Position numbers and translations under genes: made by a program
Assembly: GCA_031287575.1 (NCBI GenBank)
Contig: JAITSV010000056.1
Span: 1-64,000 of the forward strand
From: Desulfovibrio sp.
GTDB lineage: Bacteria; Desulfobacterota; Desulfovibrionia; Desulfovibrionales; Desulfovibrionaceae
DNA: 64,000 nt
Direction of reading: 5' to 3'
Shown: positions 50,575-62,700 of the stretch, piece by piece
Layout of the letters: each line of letters begins with the position of its first letter
How positions within the stretch are numbered: the first letter of the stretch is position 1
The notes under the pieces: generated by a model
Told to the model about the DNA's origin: nothing
The model's input: the letters and a program-made list of their open reading frames with translations, nothing else
The model's database searches: none

Positions 50575-53500
50575 ATGACCCAACACCAGACACAGACCGA
50601 ACCCCCGGCGCGCCCGGCACCGCCGGCCGGCGAAACGCCCGGTACCACCACGGCACGCGCGGCAGGCAGCCTGCGTTCCCGGCTGCGCCGCAGACGTCCG
50701 GCCCTGCGCTGGAACATCCAGACCTTCATCGTGCCCGCCGTACTGGTGGCCCTGTGGGGGGTGCTGCTGTTGGCCCTGTACCAGTGGAACGCCCGCACCG
50801 AGGCGGCCCACGTGCGCGAACTGGCGCTGTTGCAGGCCCGGGCGTTCTTTTCGCAGATCGTGTCCACCAGGGCCTGGAACGCGGCCCACGGCGGGGTGTT
50901 CGTGCGGACCAGCGAACTGGGACGGCCCAACCCCTGGCTGCCCCCCGACCAGCGCACCCTGCTGGCGTCGGACGGCACCCTGCTCACCCGCATGAACCCG
51001 GCCTACATGACCCGCCAGATCTCGGAATTTCTCACCACCAGCCAGGGGGTCAGTTTCCGCATCACCGGCCTGCACCCCCTGCGGCAGGAAAACGAGGCCG
51101 ACCCGTGGGAAAACGAATCCCTGCTGGCCTTCAGCAAGGGCGCGCGGGAAACCTTTACCCTGGCCCTGCCCCCGGCACACGAGCATCCCCACGCGGCGGA
51201 GAGCGCCGCCAGCAACGGCGACACCCGGCACGGCCCCAGTTTCCGCTACATGGCCCCGCTGATGGCCGACCAGTCGTGCCTGGGCTGCCACCGCACCGCC
51301 GACGACACCGTGGGCGGCCTGCGCGGCGGCATCAGCGTATCCATCGCTGCGGCGCCACTGCTGGCCCTGGAACGCCAGCGCCTGGACCAGACGGCGCTGG
51401 CCTACGCCATCATCGGGGTGGTCGGGTTGCTGGGCATTGGCGGGGCGTCGTTGCAGGTCAGCCGCAAGAAGGCCCTGGCCGAGGCGGCCAACCGCATGAA
51501 AAGCGCCTTCCTGGCCAACATGAGCCACGACATGCGCACCCCGCTCACCGGCATCATCGGCATGGCGGAGCTGCTGTCCGGCTTCCAGCCGGGGCAGCCG
51601 GGCGAAACGGGCGGGACGGAGAACACGGGCGCCACCTCCGGTGTGGCATCCGCCGCCCCTGCCAACGCTCCCATATATGATGATGCGCAGCAGGCGGCAT
51701 ACGGGGCCCGTTACCACGAATACCTGGGCCAGTTGCGCTGCGCCGCCGCGAACCTTCTGGAAATCGTCAACGACATCACGGACTTCTCATGCCTGGAATC
51801 GGGCCGGATGCGTCTTGCGCCGCGCACCTTCCGGCTGCGCCCCGCGCTGGAGGCGTGTCTGGGGGTGTTCCGCTTCGCGGGTGAACGCAAGGGGCTTTCG
51901 CTGTCGCTGCACGTGGCGGAGAACGTGCCCGAGGCGCTGGTGGGCGACGACTTCCGGCTGCGCCAGGCCCTCGGCAACCTCATCGGCAACGCGGTGAAGT
52001 TCACCCGGCAGGGAGGCATTGCCGTGGTGGTGAACCTGGTGCCGGAACCCGCGCCGCACACCGTCCCGGCGGCAGCGGCAGCGGCCGCGCCAAGGTCGGG
52101 CTCCGGAACCGTCCCGTGCGCCGTGCTGCTGCGCTTTGCCGTGGTGGATACGGGCGTGGGCATTCCGGCGGAACAGCAGGAAACCATCTTCGAAAGTTTC
52201 GTGCAGGGCGAGGCGGCCAGTTTACTGTGCCTTGGCGGCACCGGCCTCGGCCTGGCCATCTCGCGCGAGATCGCCCGCATGCTGGACGGCGACATCGGCG
52301 TGTCCAGCACGCCGGGCGCGGGCAGCGAATTCTGGTTCACCGCCCGGTTCACCGTGGCGGGGCCGCCCCCCGACGGCGGTGCGGATAGTGACGCGGGCCG
52401 CGCCCTTCACGGTGACGCCGCCAGCGCCCGGAACATCTGGAACATCCGGAACATCCAGAGCATGGGGCTGGCCGCGTGGGTGGGCACCGCCGGAAACCAC
52501 ACAGCCTGCCCGGCCCCGTCAATGATGCCAACCACCGCGCGCCCCCCGGAAACCATACCTGCCAGCGGCACCGTCTCCCCGTTGCGGCTGCTGGTGGCCG
52601 ACGACAACCCGGTGAACCGGCTGTTCATGCAGGACGTGCTGCGCGGCGCCGGACATCAGGTGGCCGTGGCCGCGGACGGCGTGGAGGCCCTGCGCCTGCT
52701 GGAGGAACTGCGGCCCGACCTGGCCCTGCTGGACGTGCGCATGCCCGGCTGCGACGGCACCGAGGTGGTGCGCCGCCTACGCGCCGGACAGGTGCCGGGG
52801 GTTGCGCCGGACATGCCGGTGCTGGCCGTCACCGCGTCGGCCGTGGGCCGCGAAAGCGCCGCCCTGCTTGGCGCGGGCATGACCGGCTGCGTATGCAAGC
52901 CGCTGACCACCGCCATGCTGCTGACCGCCGTGGCCGACGCCGCCACCGGGGGCACCCCGTTGGAATGCCCCGGCACCAACGGCTACGCCAACGGCATGCA
53001 CCATTGGCGCGAAGGGGACGGCCCGACACCTTCCCACGCAGGGACGCCGCCCACCGAAGCTATCACGGCTGAATCCGCCGCGACTGAATCCGCCGGCCCC
53101 GCCACGCCCGGCCTTTCCGCCACCTTTGCCGCACCTGAAGCCCCCGCTGGCCCCGACTCATCCGACCCATCTGACACACCCGGCACACCCGACTCACTCG
53201 GCGGGCCCGACGCAATGGACGAGGCCGCAGCGCTGGAAGCCTTGGGTGGCAACCGCCCCCTGTTCGTGAAACTGTGCCGGGCCTTCCTGGACGAGGTGGA
53301 CACCCGGCGCGCCGCGCTGACCGCCGCCGTGCGCGAGGGCCGACGCCAGGACGCCCTGCGCGAGGCGCACGCCCTGCGCAACTCGGCGGGCATGCTGCGC
53401 CTTTCGGCCCTGCACGGCCTGTGCGACGACCTGGAGCAGGCGGCAGGACTCCCCGCCGCCGCGCCCGGCGGCCAACTGCCCGACCTGTTGAACCTGCTGG

Positions 53501-53699
53501 ACCGGCTGCTGCCGCTGCTCGAAGCGGGCGTGGCCCGCGTGCGTGCCGTCACCACGGCGGCTGGCGCTACTGGTGCGGCTGCCGCCACTGGCGCGACGGG
53601 CACGACCAGCCCAACCGGCACAACCGGCACGACCAGCCCAACCGGCACAACCGATACCGCAACGCCGGGCACCTCCCCGGCGAAGGAGACTGGACGCTG

Positions 53700-53700
<1 letters not shown>
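50575..53700 (+). CDS. heme-c sensor hybrid histidine kinase (probable nrf regulator)
   Basis: The 1041-residue protein has a membrane helix (about 49-70), an extracytoplasmic sensor domain of the Tll0287/DUF3365 type with a heme c site CLGCH (235-239), a second helix (about 274-294), a HisKA/HATPase kinase (His318 in ANMSHDMRTPL; GGTGLGLAISREIARML), a receiver domain (ALLDVRMPG) and a C-terminal Hpt domain (AHALRNSAGM). The heme should sense a redox agent or ligand such as nitrite or NO. The C-terminal tail has Gly-Thr-Thr repeats from a 15/30-bp tandem repeat (about 53600-53660). The next gene, an overlapping sigma-54 regulator, is its likely target. Confidence 0.9.
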
Positions 53701-55484
<1,784 letters not shown>

Positions 55485-55582
55485 CCGCGAAATGCCCCCC
55501 AGGCGGCTGGTCTGGACAGACGGCTGGCCGGGCTGTTGGCCGGGCAGGCCGCATACGCCCCAGCCCCCCCGCCGGATACATT

Positions 55583-55622
55583 GCCGCGCCGCGCCCGCCA
55601 TCCGGGCATGCGGCGCGGCTTT
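55583..55622 (+). terminator. terminator after the sigma-54 regulator
   Basis: GCCGCGCCGC and GCGGCGCGGC pair over ten bases, with an inner GCCCG/CGGGC stem, followed by TTTTCGCATTTTTTT. It lies 99 bases after the stop codon. Confidence 0.85.
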
Positions 55623-55667
55623 TCGCATTTTTTTCCGCTTCCTGGCCCACCATCTCAATGACGGCAA

Positions 55668-55707
55668 GCCCCCTTTCCGGCGCGGAGCGGGCAACCGGAA
55701 AGGGGGC
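55668..55707. terminator. second strong hairpin downstream of the regulator
   Basis: GCCCCCTTTCCGG and CCGGAAAGGGGGC pair perfectly over 13 bases with a 14-base loop. It could be a back-up terminator or a leader structure; no T-run follows on the plus strand. Confidence 0.5.
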
Positions 55708-56253
55708 ACAATACAGAGCCTGCCACGAGTGGGGGGAACCCGTGACGATGCCACGTTACGACAATCGACGACAGGCTTCCATTATTTTTACATCTTTCGT
55801 GTGGGCTGAATTTTTACGCGGGAGCACCGCAAAACAATATTCGATATTCCCATATCATCCACTGTGCAGGATTCTCGAAACATATACATCGTTCCGCATC
55901 CACCTTCCACATGATATCATGTATTCCTTGCACCCGCACGGCATGGAACTTTCTCGCCCGGCTCTTTCTCTCTCTCCACGTTCCTGCCTGCGTCCAACCC
56001 CCACGCACACCACGCATTTGATCCGCCAGGTACGGGCCAAGCGCCATCCCACCCGGCGAAACGGCAAAATTTCTCCCAAAAACCTTCATGCCTTGCAACT
56101 AACCCTATTGCGCATGACGGCCAAAACAATGTACTGTTGCATGTAGTATCGCCGTAAAAGTTGAAAGTGCGGGGTTGCCCGTGCCATGTTTTCGGAATCA
56201 ATACGCGCTCTCCGATCCGCGTGTACGGTGGGGGGCCAACGAGGAGGACTGTC

Positions 56254-57606
56254 ATGAAGGAAAGGAAATCGCAAAAACGGCGCTGGCTCGCGTTCTGCGC
56301 GCTGGCCGCCGTATTGGGGCTTGCGATCGGGGGGCCGGCGCAAGCACAGGAAGTGACGCTGAAAGATTCGGTCGTCAACACCCTTGAAACGCATCCTCGC
56401 CTCAAGGCCTTCCAGGAAAACCGCCAGGCCGCCGAACACGACGTTGACCGCGCGCGTGCCGGTTGGTTCCCGCGCCTTGACGTGCGTGGCGGCGTGGGCG
56501 TGGAACAGTACAACGACGCCAGCACCCGCAGCTCCGGCCATGAAAACGACTGGTACGACCGCAGCGAAGGGTCGCTGACCCTCAGCCAGACCATCTGGGA
56601 CGGCCTTGCCACCGCCAGCCGCGTGGACATCAACAAGAACAAGCTGGGGTCGGTGGACAACCGCCTCATCGACAATGCCGAAGCCCTTGGCCTGGACGCC
56701 GTGCTCGCGCACATCGAAGTGCTGCGCCAGCGCGAAATCGTCCGCTTGTCCGAGATCAACGTGCAGCAGCACGAATCCATCCTGGGTTCGCAGCAGGAAC
56801 GTTCGCGCATGGGCGCGGCCAGCGTTTCCGACGTTACCCAGACCCAGGGCCGTTTGGCCCGCGCCCAGTCGACCCTGACCGAAGCCCGCAGCGCGCTGCA
56901 GGTGGCCGAGGCCGCCTATCTGCGCCTGACCGGCAAGGTCGTGCCCGAAACCCTGGGCCCGGCGGAAGCGCCCACGGCCACCCCGCCCAGCGCCGACGCC
57001 GCCCTGGCCGACAGCCAGTCCAGCAACCCCAAGGTGCAGGCGTTGATTGCCGACGTACGCACCTCCGAAGCGGAAATCGACCTTGCCAAGTCCGGCTACC
57101 ATCCCGTGATCTATGCGGAAGTGGGCCCCACCTACAAGGACCAGGTGGAAAGCAGCCGTACCTATGAATGGGGCACCGCCGCCATGCTGCGCATGAGCTG
57201 GAACGTATTCAACGGCGGCGCCGACGTGGCCGCGGTGAAGGGCGCCTCCGCCCGCTCGCGCCAGAGCCGCCAGGAACTGCAGAACCAGATCGACGAGCTG
57301 GGCCGCGAAACCCGCGCCACCTGGACCCAGATGCTGTCCGCCCGCGAACAGCAGCGCTACTTCCTGTCCGCCATCGACTACAACGTGCAGACCCGCGACG
57401 CGTACATGCAGCAGTTCCTGGTGGGCCAACGCAGCCTGCTGGACGTGCTGGACGCCGAAAACGAACTGTACAGCTCGTCCATTCAGGAAGTGACCTCGCG
57501 CATGAACGATTCCGGCGCCCAGTACCGCCTGCTGGCCCTTGGCGGCAAGCTGCTGGACAGCCTGGGCATCGACCGCGACGCCCTGCGCAAGAACACCGAG
57601 CAATAG
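56254..57606 (+). CDS. TolC-family outer membrane channel
   Basis: The 450-residue protein has a signal peptide (cut after AQA near residue 31) and the TolC helical pattern (SVVNTLETHPRLKAFQENR; a second copy SNPKVQALIADVRTSEAEI). It should form the outer membrane duct of a type I secretion system. GAGGAGG about six bases before ATG 56254 supports the start. The RTX adhesin at 59734 is a natural cargo, as in LapE-type systems, although an adhesin-specific ABC transporter and adaptor are not in this window. Confidence 0.9.
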   Translation: MKERKSQKRRWLAFCALAAVLGLAIGGPAQAQEVTLKDSVVNTLETHPRLKAFQENRQAAEHDVDRARAGWFPRLDVRGGVGVEQYNDASTRSSGHENDWYDRSEGSLTLSQTIWDGLATASRVDINKNKLGSVDNRLIDNAEALGLDAVLAHIEVLRQREIVRLSEINVQQHESILGSQQERSRMGAASVSDVTQTQGRLARAQSTLTEARSALQVAEAAYLRLTGKVVPETLGPAEAPTATPPSADAALADSQSSNPKVQALIADVRTSEAEIDLAKSGYHPVIYAEVGPTYKDQVESSRTYEWGTAAMLRMSWNVFNGGADVAAVKGASARSRQSRQELQNQIDELGRETRATWTQMLSAREQQRYFLSAIDYNVQTRDAYMQQFLVGQRSLLDVLDAENELYSSSIQEVTSRMNDSGAQYRLLALGGKLLDSLGIDRDALRKNTEQ

Positions 57607-57634
57607 CCGCTCCCGCAGAGAACGGCATACCTGA

Positions 57635-57663
57635 AGGGGCCGGTCGCACGACCGGCCCCTTTT
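57635..57663 (+). terminator. terminator after the TolC-family gene
   Basis: AGGGGCCGGTC and GACCGGCCCCT pair over 11 bases with a four-base loop and are followed by TTT. It begins 29 bases after the stop codon. Confidence 0.85.
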
Positions 57664-57848
57664 GCGTGGGCAGGAGCGTGAGCAGGGGACGGGACCGCCA
57701 AGGCCGGGCGGGAGAGCGTTTCACGCAGGCCAGGAGCGGGCAGGGAGTCGCTCCTCCCCTGCGGGTGGCGGTCCGCGTAACGCCGCCGTACGCCTGACTG
57801 GTCATGACTCGGCCCGCGTGCAGCGGGGAGCTCCTTACGCGCGCCATC

Positions 57849-57911
57849 AAAAAGTGATCAATGCTTGACTTTTTGGCATAAAAATCTATTTAAGTGAAAA
57901 ATACATCACTT
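57849..57911 (+). promoter_or_regulatory. hipBA promoter and candidate operators
   Basis: TTGACT (57865-57870), 16 bases and TATTTA (57887-57892) form a promoter 35 bases before the antitoxin start. Inverted repeats AAAAAGT/ACTTTTT (57849-57874) and AAGTG/CACTT (57892-57911) flank it, as expected for antitoxin autorepression sites. Confidence 0.55.
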
Positions 57912-57926
57912 CTTATTGGAGTGCAC

Positions 57927-58175
57927 ATGGACGCTTTCGAGATCGGCATGACCATCAGGAACGCCCGGAAGGAGCGGCGAGTCACCCAGGCAGCCCTCGC
58001 GCAGGCTGCCGGGCTGTCCCGCGAGACCCTGATCCGGCTCGAAAAGGGAACCATCCACGACCTCGGGTTCAGGAAACTGATCCGCGTTCTGGAGGCCATG
58101 GATTTCGAACTGCATGTCCGCCCTGCCGGGCACCTGCCGGTTCTTGGCGAAACCATGGAGGACGACCATGCTTGA
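57927..58175 (+). CDS. hipB: HipB-type antitoxin, helix-turn-helix protein
   Basis: The 82-residue protein is an XRE-type DNA-binding antitoxin (VTQAALAQAAGLSRETLIRLEKG, residues 21-43). With the HipA kinase it forms a toxin-antitoxin pair and represses their joint promoter. GGAG five bases before ATG 57927 fits better than the upstream GTG 57894. Its stop overlaps the hipA start by eight bases. Confidence 0.9.
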   Translation: MDAFEIGMTIRNARKERRVTQAALAQAAGLSRETLIRLEKGTIHDLGFRKLIRVLEAMDFELHVRPAGHLPVLGETMEDDHA

Positions 58176-59451
58176 CGTCTGGGCCGGAGACACCCCGAGC
58201 GGCTTACTGAACCGCCATGGCCAGTGGGAATGCTCCTTCACCTACCGGCCGGGAACCCAGCCCGGCGGAGCCGTATCGGTCATGATGCCGCCCCGCCCGG
58301 AAAGCTGGCTACACCATGGGCTGCACCCCATCTTCGAGCAGAACCTGCCCGAGGGTGCACTGCGCCTGTGGTTCGACACCGTGGTCGCAAAAACCCTGCC
58401 CCGGTATGACGACCTGGAACTGCTGCGGCTCACCGGGCGTTCCCAGATCGGCCGCCTGCGCTACACCGCGCCAAGCGAGCCGCTTGCGGAACAGCCGGAA
58501 CGACCGGGTCAACCGGATGGGGGGGGCGACATGCCCGCCGTCAGTCTTGGCGACATCCTGTGCGCCAAGGGCACGGAGAACCTCTTCGAAGACCTGATGC
58601 GCATGTACGCCCTGCATTCCGGCCTCTCCGGCGCGCAGCCAAAGGTCATGGTCCGGGCGGCGGAGGCGGACCGCGCGGAGGCCGAACCGGCCCGGCTGAC
58701 CGTGCGGATGCCCACGCACATCGTGAAGACCTGGCAGGCTGGGGAATTTCCCGAACTCGCGCTCAACGAGACCCTGTGCATGCTGGCGGCTGCCCGTGCC
58801 GGTCTGCCGGTGGCCCGCACCGAGATGTCCGATGACCGCCGCTTCCTCGTGGTCAGCCGATTCGACCGTAACCCCGACGGCAGTTTCATGGGGTTCGAGG
58901 ATTGCTGCGTCCTGCTCAACAAATCGGCCCGGCAAAAGTACACGGGCTCATACGAGCAGGCGGCCAGGGCGCTTCGCACCTTTGTGGTGGCAAACGCCCG
59001 TCCGGCGGCCCTTGCGCAGTTTTTCAGGACGGTGGCACTCTCGGTGGCCATCCGGAACGGCGATGCGCACCTGAAGAACTTCGGCATCGTCTATGCTTCG
59101 CCAGCCACCCGCCAGGGCACCATGGCCCCGGCCTTCGACCTTGTCACCACCACGCCGTATCTCCCGCACGACGTCATGGCGCTGACCATGCAGGGCACCA
59201 AGCGCTGGCCGGACAGAAAGGCCCTTATGGAGTTCGGGCGCACGGCGTGCGGGCTGAATGCGCGGGAGGCGGGCCGTTGCCTGGAAGATGTGGAGCACGG
59301 GGTTTACCGGACCATGGAAGACCTGAACGCCTGGATACGGGATGAACCGGCGTTCCGCCATGTGGGGCGCGCCATGCGCGCGGCATGGGAGGCTGGCTTG
59401 CAGACGTTGGCGTTGCGCCCTGGCCAGAATGCAGCCGCCCCGCCTGCCTGA
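58168..59451 (+). CDS. hipA: HipA-type serine/threonine kinase toxin
   Basis: The 427-residue kinase has the HipA N-terminal (LDVWAGDTPSGLLNR), the catalytic loop NGDAHLKNFGI and the metal-binding AFDLVTTTPY. Related toxins phosphorylate tRNA synthetases such as GltX and arrest growth; the target here is not known. ATG 58168 overlaps the hipB stop. A ~15-residue charged insert at about 180-195 (EADRAEAEPARL) is the only departure from the usual length. Confidence 0.93.
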   Translation: MLDVWAGDTPSGLLNRHGQWECSFTYRPGTQPGGAVSVMMPPRPESWLHHGLHPIFEQNLPEGALRLWFDTVVAKTLPRYDDLELLRLTGRSQIGRLRYTAPSEPLAEQPERPGQPDGGGDMPAVSLGDILCAKGTENLFEDLMRMYALHSGLSGAQPKVMVRAAEADRAEAEPARLTVRMPTHIVKTWQAGEFPELALNETLCMLAAARAGLPVARTEMSDDRRFLVVSRFDRNPDGSFMGFEDCCVLLNKSARQKYTGSYEQAARALRTFVVANARPAALAQFFRTVALSVAIRNGDAHLKNFGIVYASPATRQGTMAPAFDLVTTTPYLPHDVMALTMQGTKRWPDRKALMEFGRTACGLNAREAGRCLEDVEHGVYRTMEDLNAWIRDEPAFRHVGRAMRAAWEAGLQTLALRPGQNAAAPPA

Positions 59452-59669
59452 ACACGGCGGCAGCCTTTTCTGGTACGGTGGCGGAAAGTTCATAAAATTC
59501 CTGATGTTATCTCAACATGCGCCTGTTGCAGGAGTGAAAAGAAGAGCCAACATCACGCCAACTGAGCGGCGACTGAAAGTGCGCAAAATTCTGGACACTA
59601 CCCTGGACACTACCTGTGACAGTTCGTGTGCTGGGGGCCACCCGCACCAATCCCGCCCCGCAAACGCAA

Positions 59670-59695
59670 GACGCCCCGGCCAAGGCCGGGGCGTC
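59670..59695 (-). terminator. terminator of the RTX adhesin gene
   Basis: GACGCCCCGGCC and GGCCGGGGCGTC pair perfectly over 12 bases with a two-base loop, followed on the minus strand by TTGCGTTTG. It lies 39 bases after the adhesin stop and may also end hipA transcripts. Confidence 0.75.
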
Positions 59696-59733
59696 CGTGT
59701 GTTCAGGGTGTGCCGCCGGGGGCGGCGCGCCGG

Positions 59734-62700
59734 TTAGCTGTTTTCAGTGATGATCTTGTGGTTCAGGATGTGCTGCTCAATGGCCTGCAACTGGCTATCC
59801 ATATTCGAAGAGGAGCCGCTCAGGACATTCTGCAGTACCACCGTCTGCTCCGCTCCGCTGTGATGCAGGGTAATCTGCACGTCGTTGGCCTGGCCCGAAC
59901 TCTCGTAGTTGATCTTGCTGATTTCCATCTGGATACCGTTGCTTCCGGAATTCGAATCCAGCAGCACATCGGCAAAACGCAACACGTCTTCTTTGATGTT
60001 GAAGTCTGTCACGACGTCCTTGGCATTGGCCGTGAAGTCCTCCGCGTTCCACACGAACGTGTCGTTGCCCGTTCCGCCGGTCAGAGTATCACTGCCATGG
60101 CCGCCGTACAGCACATCGTTACCGGTGCCACCGTTAAGGATGTCGTTACCTTCACCGCCGATGAGGATGTCATGCCCACCGAGGCCGTTCAGGGTATCGT
60201 TGCCGGCAAGGCCCATCAGCACGTCGTTGCCGCTGGTGCCGTCATGGACATCGTTGCCGGAGGTGCCCAGCCATTCCGCATGGGCGGCAGCAGAGCCACT
60301 ACCCGCATGGATGGTCAACAGCGCGTAGTCGGAGTCGGTGCTGCTGGCCAGCTTGTAGGCGAACACGTCGTCACCGGTGTGCCCTTCGTGCGGCACGTAG
60401 TGGTATTCGCCGTAGCTGTTGATGTACAGATCGCCGTGTTCACCACCAATGGCCGTGTAGCCGTCGGTGCCGATGCCGTGTCCGTTCACCTCGGTGATGG
60501 CCGCCGTATGCCCGTGCAGGGCGTCCTGGACATCCGCGCCGTTGTGGTCAGTCACCACGTTGCCGTCAAGCACATGCGCGGTCACGTCGTCCACAGTGGC
60601 GGTGAAGTTCCTATTGTCGCTGTTGTTGTTACCTCCCCCAGTATCTTCCGCAACGATGCGGACCTCGTAGTTGCCCGCCACCGCAAAGGTGTAGAAGAAG
60701 ATACCGTTGGCGTACTGGGCCATATCACCAGAATGAATGATCATGCTGTCCACTTCGGTGCCACCCAGCCGCACCACCAGCCGCAGCCTGTCGTTGCTCG
60801 CGTCACGCCCGCTGCCTTCCCGATCGTAGGTCCACTTGAAGGCCATGGTGGAGCCTGCGGTGACCTCGTTGTAACTCTTGGTCATGGTGCCGCTTTCATT
60901 GTTCTCGATGGAGAACTGGACGGCTCCGTCGCTACGGAACACTTCGGCGTCGCTATCGCTGCCGCCGTTCGTGAACGTCCAGACATCATTGCCGCTACCA
61001 AAGTCATCCACCACCACCGAGCCGAGCGACTCGGTGTTGTTGTTGGCAATGAGATCCCCTGCGGTCAGGCTCAGGGTCAGGGTCGAGGATATCTGCGTGC
61101 CGTCGGCGTCCACGATGGTGTAGCCGACGACCGCGTTGCCGTTGGGGTTGGAACCAGGGATGTACACGTAGGTGCCGTCGTCGAAGTCGATCTTCAGCGT
61201 GCCCTGGTTGTTGGCCAGCGTCAGGACAAGCACATGCCCGTCCCAGGTGCCGTTGTCGCCGTTGACGCCGATGACGTAGTTGTCGTCGCCGGTGTTGCCG
61301 TCCCCGTTGTTGTAGTTCACGCTGGCCAGCTTGGCACCGACGGGCCATCCGTCGGCCCCGGCGCTGTCGTCGGCCACAAGGCTGCCCTGCGTCGGCACGG
61401 TGGCGAGCAGGTGACCGGTCAGGTCGTCCATGTTGGTGATGACGGCGACGGTATCCGCGTCGCTGGAGGTTCCACGTTCCCAGCCCACGGGCTCGAGGGC
61501 CGAGGTGTCGGTGATGCCGGTGCCCATGCCGAATGCATAGACCATGTCGATGGGCGAATCCTGCAAGGCATTCTGCCACTGCGTCGTTTCCGTGGCGTCC
61601 AGTCCATCGGAGTCGGGGTTCGGATCACCGTCCGACAGGAAGTACACCACCGAATGATCGGCGGGCGGCAGGCCGTTGGCCAGTTCGCTCTTCACCAGCG
61701 TGATGGCGTCGTCGTAGTCGGTGTACAGAACGGGGTCCAGATCATCCAGCACGCCGTCGGCCAGCGCGAGCACGTTGGCGCCGGTGAGCCAGCCCGTGTG
61801 GGTTGCCGCATCATCGCTGAACCACACGATCTTCACGTTCAGCGCGCCAAGGTCCTTGTAGGCTTCCAGCAGTTCGGCAATGGCGTCCTTGGCCATGTCG
61901 AGGCGGCTGGCGTTGCCGGGGCCGTTGCCGTCGGCATCCTCGTTCATGCTGCGCGACACGTCGAGCACGATCACCACGTTGGTGGTCATGCCGCCGGTGT
62001 AGGTATCCGTGTCCGCCACGGCCGTCGGATGGTCGTCGACGATGTTGATGTTCAGGGTACCGGTGGCATTCGGCGTGCCCGCGGTGTAGTTGTCGGAGAC
62101 TTCCACAGGGAGGGACAGCGTTCCGCCAGCCGGATGCGTGGCGTTGTCATCCAGGGTGAAGTGGTAGTTCACCGTGTAGGTGCCGCCAGCACCGGGCACC
62201 ACGGAATCGACCACCAGGAACCCGTTGGAGGTATCCACGGTGCCGCCGTTAACCACCACGCCGCCGTTGATCACCGTGGTGCCGCCGATGGACACTTCGT
62301 CGAGCCCGGCGGTGGCGGTGATGGTGAAGGCGCCGGTCATGCCGAGGTCCACGCCGTCCACGCCGTCCACGCCGGAACCGCCCGGCAGGCCGGATTCGTG
62401 CACGGTGCCTTCCGGGTTTTCCAAACCCGACAGGTTCAGCACGTGGTTTTCGTTCGCGCCGTTGATGTCCACCGTCAGGGTGGCCTTGCTGAAGTCGCCG
62501 TCGCCATCCGTAAGGGTGTAGGTGAACTGTTCCGCCACATCGCTGCTGGCGGTCAGGTTCTGCACCAGCGGATTGCTGTTGTCCAAGGTGTAGGTGTAGC
62601 TGCCGTTCTGGTTGACATGCAGCATCCCGTACGGGGTGTCGATGTCCACGCCGTCCGCATCCACCACGTAGTCGGTGGCGCCGAACTTGACGCTGGTCAC

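Larger units (their letters stand above)
55485..56253. other. intergenic stretch, AT-rich in its second half, without a gene
   Basis: It holds two hairpins, described separately, and a run of AT-rich sequence from about 55780 to 56160. A perfect palindrome ACATGATATCATGT lies at 55909-55922. No reading frame looks like a gene. The AT-rich part probably carries the promoter for the TolC-type gene, but no hexamer pair is decisive. Confidence 0.5.
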
